Shown here: positions 55,670 through 64,000 of the stretch, piece after piece
How positions within the stretch are numbered: position 1 is the stretch's first letter
Layout of the letters: each line of letters opens with the position of its first letter
DNA from: Mermis nigrescens
Lineage: Eukaryota > Nematoda > Enoplea > Mermithida > Mermithidae
NCBI GenBank assembly: GCA_036768485.1
Contig: JAVLUZ010000738.1
Span: 248,001-312,000 of the forward strand
Direction of reading: 5' to 3'
Length of the DNA stretch: 64,000 bases
Notes under the pieces: model-generated
The model's database searches: none
What the model was told of the DNA's origin: nothing
The model's input: the letters and a program-made list of their open reading frames with translations, nothing else
Position numbers and translations under genes: made by a program

Positions 55670-56330
55670 AGTGTTGCCAGGTCCCAAAATTCAGATTCTC
55701 CTGCACAGAGGTAAAATTGGGGGAAAATTCTCCTGCAATTCTCCTGAAAATATTTTGATTCTCCTGAAAATTCTCCTGGCTCATATTTTGCAGGAAAGGT
55801 TGTACAGCAGATCTACAATTGTATGTGCACATGCATATCAAGCATGCTCAGGCCAATTTACCTTGGTTCACCCAAGTATTTTATTCTGATCTCTTGCCTG
55901 TTAATCCTAAGGACACTCAAAGCTAAATAATGAACATTAATTCTCTCAAAAAAAGCTCATGGAGCATATCTGCATTATACAGGCAGATGCAAAAATAATG
56001 GAAGACTAATGCTGCACCACAAAGTATAACATTTTATTCAACATCAACAGCTGACAAACATTCAATAACAGATTCCTGATCTTCATCAGGATATACTGCT
56101 CAAAGGCCTAAGCTAAAGAGGTCGCATTGTTTACAATACACATTATTCGAAAAAACAGTTTCTGTGCTTAAAACAGTGACCGCCAATTATCAGTTGCACT
56201 TACATCATCAAAAATTTCTGAGAAGAGCCCTGTTTGCAATGTCTTTTGAAAAAATAAATAATACTTTATTACTGATTGTATGTACTTCAGTAGCAAGCAA
56301 ATCCTTACATTTTGAAATATATTCAAAAAA
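55670..56330. other. Intergenic DNA with CTCCTG repeats
   Basis: 55690-55790 contains several ATTCTCCTG(C/A)A repeats after a CAGTGTTGCCAGGTCCC start, a terminus of DNA-transposon type. The rest is AT-rich with no recognised element. Confidence 0.4.
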
Positions 56331-56336
56331 ATGTTT

Positions 56337-57626
56337 ATAGGCGCTTTGCAAACACCGTTTTTTTCCCAGCAATTTGGTTGACATTATAGACCGAACTCAA
56401 AATTTTTTTGCACTTTTTCCGACTTTTTTCAACATTTTTTGGGAGGTCTAAAAACGTTCAAAATAGAGCACCTGTGTTGAAAAATCAGTGTTTTCAAGTG
56501 GAAAATTTTATGTACACATGCAATAGTGGTGTTTGATGCACTTTTTGTATAAAAATTTCGCACTCTACAAGAATATCACAATCAGTAACATTATTTATGT
56601 TGAAACTTGAATTTCTTTCCTTCAGTAAAGCATTTTAGCCAATCCTGAAGTCGTTTTTGACAATTGAAACTATAATTTATCAAATGGCGCTAAGCGCTAG
56701 AAAATTTTGAAATTCTAGCTCTCTAAATCATTTTTGCATTTCAAAAAGTATGCAGAATGTAAGGATTTTCCATCGTAGTGGAGTTCTAGGACCAGATTAT
56801 CGATAAAAAATGCTGCAATTGGCGCCGCGTAGGCTTAAACATCAATAACAAGTAAGAATTAACATCGAACTCGGCGCGAATTGCTGAATAATTTTGTAGT
56901 TTCACCTCTCTGAAACGCATTTTTGCATTACAAAAACTAACCGAATCCGTGCAGAAGATATGGATTTTCAATCGTAGTAAAGTTCTAGATCAAATTTTCG
57001 ATAAAAATGCTGCAGTTGATGCGGCGCGGCTCAAATATTAATAACAAAAAAAAAAATTGAATCAATTTGGCGCGAAGCTCGAAAATTTTTGTGATTTCAC
57101 TTCTCTAAAACGCATTTTTGCATTACAAAAACTAACTGAATCCGTGCAGAAAATAAGGATTTTCAATCGTAGTAAAGTTCTCAGGATCAAATTGTCGATA
57201 AAAATGCTGCTGTTGATGCGGCACGGCTCAAATACTAATAACAAAAAATTAAATCAATTCGACGCGAAGTCGCCAAAAAATTTTTGTAGTTTCACTTCTC
57301 TAAAACGCATTTTTGCATTACAAAAACTAACAGAATCCGTGCATAAGATAAGGATTTTCAACCGTAGTGAAGTTCTAGACTAGATTGTCGATAAAAATGC
57401 TGCGATTGACGCGGCGCGGCTTAAGGATTACTAATAAGTAAGAATTTAATCAATTCGTCGCGAAGTGCAGAAAAATTTTCGAAGTTTTAACTCTCTAAAA
57501 CGCATTTTTAACATTACAAAAAGTTTCCACAAATGCCAACCAAGCCCAAAAATTTTTTCCATTTCCCAAAATTTTGGTTGACAAATAGACCAAAAAGTGG
57601 AAAAAACGGTGTTTGCAAACGTCTAT
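56337..57626. mobile_element. Inverted-repeat element M with internal 184-bp tandem repeats
   Basis: The left end ATAGGCGCTTTGCAAACACCG and the inverse right end ATAGACGTTTGCAAACACCG are mirrored over about 27 bp (through TTTTTTCC). Inside, units of about 184 bp recur four to five times from 56690 to 57530, each with GGCGCGAA, TTTCACTTCTCTAAAACGC, GAATCCGTGCAGAA and CGATAAAAATGCTGC. No transposase is present. Confidence 0.8.
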
Positions 57627-57849
57627 GAAACTGATAAAAACAATTAGACGGTGTGTAAAGCTATGTATTTCCGCACTTCTTGATATTAAGTGAATAAATA
57701 AATGAATGAATGAATGATTTACTAAGGAAGCACGAAACTTATTTGGATATAGTTATAACTTAACACTTAGAGTCTTAACTATGAACGAAATAAATTCTTA
57801 ATGTGAAAGATCTCTAAGTATAAAATTATATACAACTAACTAACTACAG

Positions 57850-58335
57850 TATGAATGAATGAATGAATGAAATAATTTATTACTGAAACGCGACAATTAC
57901 GAAAGATGTTAAAGAGTAATAAAACGTACGGTCAATAGAATAAAAGCGTACAGCAAAAGGCGATGAGCTAGTCATGAAAATGACGATTTAAGCCCGCCCT
58001 ATAATAAATTTGGATAAGTCGACATCAATTAATCTAGATTTAAATATATTTAAGTTAGGGGAAGAGACTACAAAATCAGGTAGGTGATTCCAAACAGAGA
58101 TATACTTATAGAAAAAGTCAAATTTTTGTAAATTAGAACGGACAAGAGGAACAACTACTCTTGAAACAATTTGTGCAGCGAGTAGTATTTTGATTAAGCA
58201 CAAAAAAATCTGTCATGGAAAGACAAGATTTTTGACTAATAATTTGATACATCATACATAAGCAAATATGAAGGCGACGTAATTCTAATCGACACAAGTT
58301 AAGTTGATTAAGGCGTTCGGGCATTGGTGTAGCTG
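57850..58335 (-). pseudogene. LINE ORF2 tail and 3' UTR, minus strand
   Basis: In minus sense this is the end of the same LINE as 46495 and 53979: LNLCRLELRRLHICLCMMYQ, MTDFFVLNQNTTR, then frame 2 with YISVWNHLPDFVVSSPNLNIF (the usual W-N-L-P block) and DVDLSKFIIGRA at the ORF end. The UTR ends in (TTCAT)n at 57855-57875. It is cut off at 58335 by a NAPERLNQLN-type joint. Confidence 0.85.
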
Positions 58336-58491
58336 GTTCACATATGTATTAAGATAGCCACGTTGTAAATAAGTATACAGCAAGTATTATCCCGTGAAAG
58401 CTGCCACCTAACTGGTTTGATTTGAGTCAAGTCGAAAACAAATAAGGTAGTCATCAGATTTTTCCAGTAGATTTATGTACTGACCAAAATG

Positions 58492-58609
58492 TTGGTGCCA
58501 GCGTTTAAAATAAGCCTAAGCAATGGGATGCAACTCGCGTCGCTTGCTTCGCTCGCTCCGCTCGTTGCATCCCATTACTCAGGCTTATTTTAAACGCTGG
58601 CACCAACTA
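58492..58609. repeat. 118-bp hairpin with 44-bp near-perfect arms
   Basis: The left arm (GTTGGTGCCAGCGTTTAAAA to GGGATGCAAC) is inverted at the right (GTTGCATCCCAT to GGCACCAAC). The loop is a run of CGCTTGCTTCGCTCGCTCCG words. Related dyads with CAGGCTTA and GCGCTGG words lie at 47790-47880. Likely the end of a fold-back DNA transposon. Confidence 0.9.
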
Positions 58610-58957
58610 TTTTGGTCAGTCCATGATACTAAGCCTAAGCCTAATCAGCTGGTAAACCAGCAAAACATCACGAATAGCTTGCAATCTTTATCGAAATTAA
58701 CCAGCGTTAGTCGATTGGTTATGGTTCTTCTGGACTTTTAGAGCAAGGGGTCCACGTTTCGAATCCGACTGCCAGCAACTTTCTCTCGTTTCCTCAGATG
58801 CTATCGACCGCACACATACGCCCTTATAATATGACTATGTTAATACATTGTGAACCAGCTACACGAATGCCGGCGTTTGTCGTAAGAAAGAGGGCTGCCA
58901 ACTATGTATTTAGTAAATTTACGCTGAAGAGCCTCCAGCCGGCAGTAATTATTTGCA

Positions 58958-59300
58958 GTCAACTGCAGGTAATACAGCACACAATGTAAAATTATATGCA
59001 GTCAAAAACCAGCGGCCTAGACTGCAGGCAATATAGCACACAATGTAAAATTATATGCAGTCAAAAACCAGCGGCCTAGACTGCAGGCAATATAGCACAC
59101 AATGTAAAATTATATGCAGTCAAAAAGCAGTGGCTCAGACTGCAGGCAATATAGCACACAATGTAAAATTATATGCAGTCAGAAACCAGTGGCCTAGACT
59201 GCAGGCAATATAGCACCCAACGTAAAATTATATGCAGTCAAAAACCAGCGGCCTAGACTGCAGGCAATATAGCACACAATGTGATGTTATATGCAGTCAA
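58958..59300 (+). repeat. 59-bp satellite, about 5.8 units
   Basis: The unit ACTGCAGGCAATATAGCACA followed by CAATGTAAAATTATATGCAG and TCAAAAACCAGCGGCCTAG repeats with exact 59-bp spacing and few substitutions. Confidence 0.95.
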
Positions 59301-59309
59301 GTTGGAAGC

Positions 59310-59870
59310 TTATCAATATGGGAAGCTGGCGCTTTGCTCGCATTTCAACCTGTAGTAGATGGTTTTAGAAGGCACTTTTATTTGAGATGGTCTGGCAGAT
59401 TTGCTTCCTCATTAGAAAATTTTTTTGCGCTGCATGGGTAGCACATTAAATAGCTGCCCAGTCACCCATTAGCGCATGTTGATGGGCCAGATTAAGCTCT
59501 GGGGCATACATACATACACACATATTTGATCAATCCGGAATAAATTTATAACTACAAACATACACAGACTAGCATTATCACAGCCAATTAATCTTATGAT
59601 GTCAGTTGTATACCGTGTCTCCCTAGGGGGCAAAGCTATAACATCGCCTATGTTATAGCATAGGCGGAGGGGCTCAGAATCTGCTCCCTGGCTTTTCTCA
59701 GGGAGCAATGCTGCAGCATAGGTTGTGTTGTAGCATAGGGGCCTGCACGGACCTGCCCGGGGAGGGGCGCACGCAAGCCCAGGGCCAAGGGAGGGGCAAA
59801 TTTCCAGGGGGAATTTCCCTGGGGGAAAAATTGAAAGAGCTATAATCCAAGAACCAGCAGCCAGATCGGA
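59310..59870. other. Spacer with small dyads
   Basis: A dyad around CGCCTATGTTATAGCATAGGCG (59643-59665) and repeats of AGCATAGG lie in an otherwise plain stretch. No gene. Confidence 0.4.
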
Positions 59871-59879
59871 CTAAAAATT

Positions 59880-61030
59880 TCAGAGTCTGTTAAGTATATG
59901 TTAGGTATGCTACGTACAAAATTTTAGCGCGCAACCTACAGTATACAAGCATTACTTTACACTTTTGCATAATTCAAGAACCAATGGCCGGATTTTGTTC
60001 AAATTTTCATGACATGATGTATATAGGCGAGTCATGCTATGCACAGAATTTCAGTGCGCAGCCTACAGTATACCAGTTTACTTTACACTCTCATTTGGTA
60101 CTATAACTTTGGAAATAGAGGGCGGATTGGGCTCAAATTTTCATAGTAGGATGGGTTTATGTTGCATGTCTTATCTTATTGTTATCAACATGTAATCTAC
60201 AGTATGCCGATTTTAGTTTACACTTCCTCATATAGGAACGTAAATCGAGAACCAATGGCTGGATTTTGTTCAGATTTTTAGGATATGATGTATATAGGCG
60301 AGGCATGCTATGCATAGAATTTTAGCGCGCAGCCTACAGTATACCAAATTACTTTACACTTGCTCAAATAGTGATATAACTTTAGAAATAGAGGGCGGAT
60401 TGGGTTAAAATTTTCATAGTAGGGTGGGTTTATGTTGCATGTGTTATCCTATTGTTATCAGCATGTAATCTACAGTATGCTGATTTTAGTTTACACTTCC
60501 TCATATAGCACCATATTTCAAGAACCAATGCTTGGATTTTGTTCAGATTTTCAGGATATGATGTATAGAGGCGAGGCATGCTATGCATAGAATTTTAGCG
60601 CGCAGCCTACAGTATACCAATTTACTTTACACTTGCTCAAATAGTACTATAACCTTAGAAATAGAGGGCGGATTGGAATAAAATTTTCATAGTAGGGTGG
60701 GTTTATGTTGCATGTATCATCTTATTGTTATCAGCATGTGATCTACAGTATGCGGATTTCAGTTTACACTTCCTCATATAGCACCATATTTAAAGAACCA
60801 ATGCTGTGATTTTGTTCAAATTGTTAGGATATGATGTATATAGGCAAGGCATACTATATATGGAATTTCAGCGCGCAGCCTATAGTACACCAGTTTACTT
60901 TACACTTTCTCATATAGCACTATATTTCAAGAACTAGAGGGCAGATTTGGCTCAAATTTTCAAAGTACGTTAGGTTTACTTAGGTATGCTATGTACAAAA
61001 TTTTAGCGCACAACCTACAGTATGCTGATT
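59880..61030 (+). repeat. About 270-bp tandem array of two roughly 135-bp half-units
   Basis: The phrase AAGAACCAATG recurs at about 59978, 60248, 60520 and 60794, giving a period of 270-274 bp. Within each period a related half-unit begins with ATAGAGGGCGGATTGG. Half-units share CAGCCTACAGTATACCA-type words followed by TTTACTTTACACTT. The last unit is part of the long inverted repeat that starts at 60972. Its partner runs off the right edge of the window, so an inverted array probably continues beyond 64000. Confidence 0.9.
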
Positions 61031-61134
61031 TTTTTACACTGTCTTTACAATGCTTAATTTTTTACTAGTACTTGTCTAATGATGCCATTAGGAGTTAGTT
61101 TTGCCCAAAAATAAGCAACCAGTATAGGCGAACA

Positions 61135-61329
61135 TTGCTCAAATTTAATTATCATGCAATTTTGAGCTTCTCAAAGTTTATCAGAAAATACCTGAAAAAG
61201 GGCGATCTTTGCCTGCTGTTCAACTTGTGGAAATTTTTAAGCCCTGAAGCTAGGTTTTACTTTACAAACCTTCACACAAAATTCATTAATGAAAACATAA
61301 CTTCATCCATGTCATCAGTATTGATCTAA
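61135..61329 (+). CDS. Unrecognised ORF in left arm
   Basis: The 64-codon frame LKFNYHAILSFSKFIRKYLK, ending NITSSMSSVLI, is kept in the partner arm as the end of a 102-codon frame (63950-63642). The two differ by a handful of amino acids without a stop. It may be the C-terminus of a small protein, or simply young duplicate DNA. No family is recognised. Confidence 0.3.
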   Translation: MLKFNYHAILSFSKFIRKYLKKGDLCLLFNLWKFLSPEARFYFTNLHTKFINENITSSMSSVLI

Positions 61330-61332
61330 AAA

Positions 61333-61606
61333 TTTGCAAAGTTTGGAATATTTTTTGTTAAGCTTAGAAAATTTTTTGTAAAATTTGGAATACTTTTTGT
61401 AAAGTTTGGAATATTTTTTGTAAAGTTTGGAAATTTTTTGTAAAACTTGGAACTAATTTTACATGCTTAAGCATAGTACTTTTGCAAAGTTTGGAATATT
61501 TTTTGTAAAGTTTGGAATTTTTTTTATAAAATTTGGAATATTTCTAGTAAAATTTGGAATATTTTTTGTAAAATTCATGAAATTTTTTGTAAAGTTTGAA
61601 ATATTA
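61333..61606 (+). repeat. 22-bp minisatellite, left arm
   Basis: About twelve variants of TTTGTAAAGTTTGGAATATTTT; the inverse array at 63520-63648 has about six. The copy-number difference explains the unequal arm lengths. Confidence 0.9.
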
Positions 61607-61680
61607 TGTATCTAATCTGCATTTCTCAAGCATTGTTGAAACTATTTTATGTGCTCTGTACAACTCATGCTCCCTCCTAA

Positions 61681-61986
61681 GTCAAGCAAAAAAAACCTCA
61701 AAGAACCGCTATTATAAATACTGCTAGCAAGGATCAACAAATCCTTCGTCTCTGTGACTGTGCAAACAACTTTCTGAATGGTAATATTCCTTTTTATAAA
61801 AAGGATATGAATAAACTTCGAAGATATCAGAATCAAATAAGATACCTGGCAAGCAATAAGCAAGTGACTACAAAACAAAAGAAATATATTATAATACAGG
61901 AAGGTGGTTTTCTTCCTCTTTCACTTACTCCCATACTTACAATAGCTGGTAGTTTGCTAGCTGGTGCAATAGTTGGTAGTAAATGA
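61681..61986 (+). CDS. pX-like virion core protein of Polinton/adintovirus type
   Basis: The frame opens after a stop at 61680 and reads 101 codons to TGA at 61984-61986. No ATG lies near the start, so the N-terminus is cut or another start is used. Recognisable features: an ILRLCDCANNFLNGNIPF segment, a Lys-rich stretch, then QEGGFLPL followed by a hydrophobic tail with repeated small residues (LLAGAIVG). This layout (Cys-Asn-Leu-Asn-Gly, basic middle, GGFLP, hydrophobic end) is that of the pX-like proteins of Polintons and adintoviruses, named for likeness to the adenovirus core peptide. They are thought to package or condense virion DNA. An inverted copy follows at once. Confidence 0.7.
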   Translation, partial: VKQKKPQRTAIINTASKDQQILRLCDCANNFLNGNIPFYKKDMNKLRRYQNQIRYLASNKQVTTKQKKYIIIQEGGFLPLSLTPILTIAGSLLAGAIVGSK

Positions 61987-62039
61987 AACATACTGAAAAA
62001 ATTATTTGTATACCTGCTGAAATCAGCGAGCGGACTAAA

Positions 62040-62318
62040 CCTATTGTAAGTATGGGAGAAAGTAAAAGAGGAAGAAAACCACCTTGCCATATTATAATAT
62101 CTTTCTTTTGTTTTGTAGTCGCCTGCTTTTTGTTTGCCAGGTATCTTATTTGATTCTTATATCTTTGAAGTGAAGTTTATTTATATCCTTTTTATCAAAA
62201 GGGATATTACAATTCAGAAAGTTGTTTGCACAGTCACAGAGACAAAGGATTTGATCTTTGCTTGCAGTATTCATAATAGCGGTTCTTTGAGGTTTTTTTA
62301 GCCCCACTTAGGAGATGT
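62040..62318 (-). pseudogene. Inverted second copy of the pX-like gene, frameshifted
   Basis: The minus strand repeats the 61681-61962 segment at high identity, starting with the same PQRTAI block and the CDCANNFLN segment. A four-base difference near 62170 breaks the frame in the middle, and a stop follows. The GGFLP block survives in another frame. With 61681-61986 it forms a palindrome around a spacer of about 75 bp. Confidence 0.8.
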
Positions 62319-62348
62319 AAACAACCAATATTGCGTGTTAATCGTTCT

Positions 62349-62975
62349 TTACCCATTTTTTCCCTTTTTTGTCACAATATCTCTACTAGTATTTGTAGAT
62401 TTCTGCATATAAACAGTTGGATGCCTGCTAAAAATATTTGTTTTAAGCCTGATCTCATCTCTAGCATTTTGAGTTAGATCAATTACAAGGTAACCATGTG
62501 ACTGAGAAGTAGCATCAGAATAAGCTTGTGGAAAATATTTAGCGTTGGCAGGATAGAGCTGTCTGGAAAGCATTTGTGCCTGTAGCTGATCAGCAGGGTG
62601 TTTGAATAAAACTATGTAATCAGAGTTGATGCGTGAAGTTCTCAGACCATCAAAGAAAACGTTTTGAACAATGTGTATAATGCTAATGTTTCAATGATGA
62701 CAACTTGTAAAAAGTTGCACAATCTGGGCATTACCCTCGCTCTGTTGCATAAGATCATCGAGAATCAAAAGTTGAGGCATATGACTAAACTGTTTTAGGT
62801 AATTAAAATTAGGAAGCCCTTCTATGAATAAAATATCATTTAATTTTTTATAAAGAGGCTGGTTTTCCATGAAGCACCACCAAATCTTTTTGATTTTAGT
62901 ATCAATCAGGCATGCTCTATTCTCAATTAATCGCTTGACAAATGTTGTTTTGCCTGACTTTGTTGGTCTTGAAAC
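62349..62975 (-). pseudogene. A32/FtsK-type packaging ATPase, interrupted by a stop
   Basis: The minus strand reads an ATPase of the Polinton/adintovirus packaging type. Walker A appears as RPTKSGKTT (the usual first Gly is Arg here). Then come the Trp-Cys-Phe and QPLYKKL region, Walker B LLILDDLM, and a HH at the sensor site. A TGA at 62693-62691 interrupts the frame. The same frame continues beyond it with IVQNVFFDG, ARQ-like SRQLYPANAKYF and HGYLVIDLTQ blocks to 62349, so the C-terminal half is otherwise intact. The first 37 codons of the open frame (63086-62976) are made of AT-rich repeat and are not part of the family. In life the enzyme would move DNA into capsids. This copy is presumed inactive. 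Confidence 0.85.
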
Positions 62976-62984
62976 AAACAAAAA

Positions 62985-63070
62985 AAATGTAAAATACAAT
63001 ACAATAAAAAATACAATAAAAAATGAAATACAAAATACAATATAAAATACAAAATACATAAAATACAAGC
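62985..63070. repeat. AAAATACAA simple repeat
   Basis: Short tandem variants of AAAATACAATAC separate the ATPase fragment from the TBP-like ORF and truncate the former. Confidence 0.85.
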
Positions 63071-63113
63071 AAAGCAAAGACTGCACAATACAATTATTTG
63101 AGATTTCCAGGAA

Positions 63114-63515
63114 TTGTATTTTGACTACCTCCAGGCAACATTAGTGATTTTCGAATCGGGTAAAATTGTATGTGTTGGAGCTAAAACAGTGAAAGACGAT
63201 GAAAGTGCTATAAAATCAGCTGTAGATGCATTAATTGCTAGAAGTGATGATTTAAAGGTGAAACCCCATATGTTTGCAGGTTCGGCAAATTTAGGGTTCC
63301 GCATTAATCTTTGCAAATTTTATGAGCTGGTGAAAAGAAAATGCATTTATGAAGTAGAACTGTTCCCTAGCTTATTATACAAATTCAGAAATATAACATT
63401 TTTGCTGTTCACCAGCAGAAAATTGATCCTTAAAGGTGCAAAACAGGAGCATGAGTTGCACAGAGCATATGAAATAGTTTCAACAATGCTTGAGAAATGC
63501 AGATTAGATACATAA
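63114..63515 (+). CDS. TATA-binding protein (TBP)-like ORF, N-terminally truncated
   Basis: Open for 133 codons. From about residue 8 it follows TBP from the second half of the first core repeat to the C-terminus: TLVIFESGKIVCVGAKT (TBP: a LIFSSGK-VCTGAK strand pair), then a diverged central part, YEVELFPSLLYKF (TBP: EPELFPGLIYRM), a hydrophobic strand ending LLFTSRKLILKGAK (TBP: LLIFVSGKVVLTGAK) and a final helix. Phe residues at the positions that intercalate DNA in TBP are kept in three of these segments. The first TBP quarter is missing. Just upstream, TTTTGACTACCTCCAG at 63115-63130 looks like a splice acceptor, so this may be one exon of a host-type gene; otherwise a TTG at 63114 is the only start. 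The last 23 codons lie inside the right inverted-repeat arm. TBP recruits the transcription machinery to promoters. Confidence 0.7.
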   Translation: MYFDYLQATLVIFESGKIVCVGAKTVKDDESAIKSAVDALIARSDDLKVKPHMFAGSANLGFRINLCKFYELVKRKCIYEVELFPSLLYKFRNITFLLFTSRKLILKGAKQEHELHRAYEIVSTMLEKCRLDT

Positions 63516-64000
63516 TATTTCAAACTTTACAAAAAATTTTCCAAATTTTACAAAAAATATTCCAAACTTTACAAGAAATATTCCAAATTTTACAAAAAAA
63601 TTTCCAAACTTTACAAAAAATATTCCAAACTTTGCAAATTTTTAGATCAATACTAATGACATGGATGAAGTTATGTTTTCATTAATTAATTTTGTGTGGA
63701 AGTTTGTAAAGTAAAACCTAGCTTCAGGGCTTAAATATTTCCACAAGTTGAACAGCAGGCAAAGATCGCCCTTTTTCAGGCATTTTCTGATAAACTTTGA
63801 GAAGCTCAAAATTGCATGATGATTAAATTTGAGCAATGTTCGCCTATACTGGTTGCGTATTTTTGGGCAAAAATAACCCCTAATGGCATCATTAGACAAG
63901 TACTGGTAAAAAATTAAGCATTGTAAAGACAGTGTCAAAAAAATCAGCATACTGTAGGTTGTGCGCTAAAATTTTGTACATAGCATACCTACGTAAACCT
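63446..64000 (-). repeat. Long inverted repeat, right arm (continues past window)
   Basis: The inverse of 60972-61673, from GGAGCATGAGTTGCACAG to TACGTAAACCT at the window edge. It carries a shorter 22-bp minisatellite (63520-63648) and the longer version of the arm ORF. Confidence 0.9.
63642..63950 (-). CDS. Unrecognised ORF in right arm
   Basis: A 102-codon minus-strand frame, the longer counterpart of 61135-61329. The shared part differs at only a few residues (for example Tyr/His, Tyr/Cys). No domain is recognised. Hydrophobic at first, then basic. Confidence 0.3.
   Translation of the reverse strand: MLIFLTLSLQCLIFYQYLSNDAIRGYFCPKIRNQYRRTLLKFNHHAILSFSKFIRKCLKKGDLCLLFNLWKYLSPEARFYFTNFHTKLINENITSSMSLVLI

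Larger units (their letters stand above)
60972..61673 (+). repeat. Long inverted repeat, left arm
   Basis: Starts in the tandem array (TAGGTTTACTTAGGTATGC) and ends at CAACTCATGCTCC. In inverse it matches 63446-64000 with few substitutions. The arm is longer here because its 22-bp minisatellite is more expanded. The inner end holds the last codons of the TBP-like ORF in inverse, so the duplication that made the arms cut through that ORF. Confidence 0.9.
60972..64000. mobile_element. Polinton/adintovirus-type remnant in a long inverted repeat (right end outside window)
   Basis: Two long arms, 60972-61673 and 63446-64000, are inverse copies. Between them lie, in order, a pX-like core gene (plus), an inverted broken pX copy, a packaging ATPase (minus, interrupted) and a TBP-like ORF (plus). 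The pX and A32/FtsK-type ATPase pair is typical of Polintons/Mavericks and the related adintoviruses. No polymerase B, integrase, protease or major capsid gene is present within the window. This is therefore a rearranged, partly duplicated remnant. Confidence 0.75.

Noticed and set aside
58958..59300. CRISPR-like regular repeat
   Set aside because: The 59-bp units are contiguous tandem copies with no unique spacers, and the context is an animal genome.

Overview
The window is a eukaryotic, almost certainly invertebrate animal, genomic segment. It has no operons, no prokaryotic gene density, AT-rich non-coding DNA, spliced exons with GT/AG borders, CR1/L2/Jockey-type LINE fragments and a very dense load of short inverted-repeat transposons (MITEs). 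I cannot name the species. One 17-base run of N (9677-9693) shows this is a gapped assembly.

The only host gene I can support lies on the minus strand and is spread over more than 22 kb. Six exons (41945-41564, 39495-39032, 30771-30154, 25789-25703, 24278-24171, 19304-19041) join with matching reading-frame phases at every junction. Together they resemble the C-terminal two thirds of centriolar protein CP110 (CCP110), the cap of the centriole distal end that restrains ciliogenesis. A possible first coding exon lies at 43382-43293. The introns are packed with MITEs, several of which end within about 15-30 bp of an exon border. The largest exon holds a six-fold 18-bp repeat in which every unit carries the palindrome TGACGTCA.

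Layout. 1-5 kb: two small MITEs, two decayed reverse-transcriptase fragments and minisatellites built on a GGCGATATCGCC palindrome. 5-10 kb: mostly unassigned AT-rich DNA. 10-19 kb: MITEs of several families, including hAT-type copies with intact 8-bp target duplications. 19-43 kb: the CP110-like gene with its MITE-filled introns, an ATT-rich microsatellite block (26.6-27.4 kb) and a 2.6-kb non-autonomous hAT-like element (32888-35479). 46-55.3 kb: a nest in which a LINE tail is split by an inverted-repeat element, which is split by a 3.04-kb hAT-like element, which is split in turn by a TA-flanked MITE; a truncated relative of the 3-kb element and a LINE reverse-transcriptase copy follow. 56-59.3 kb: a tandem-repeat-bearing inverted-repeat element, a LINE 3' end, a 118-bp hairpin and a 59-bp satellite.

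59.9-64 kb is the most unusual part. A roughly 135/270-bp tandem array leads into a long inverted repeat (60972-61673 against 63446 to beyond the window end). The repeat encloses a remnant of a Polinton/adintovirus-type DNA virus or transposon: a pX-like virion core gene, an inverted broken second copy of it, a decayed packaging ATPase, and an open reading frame with the fold signature of the TATA-binding protein.
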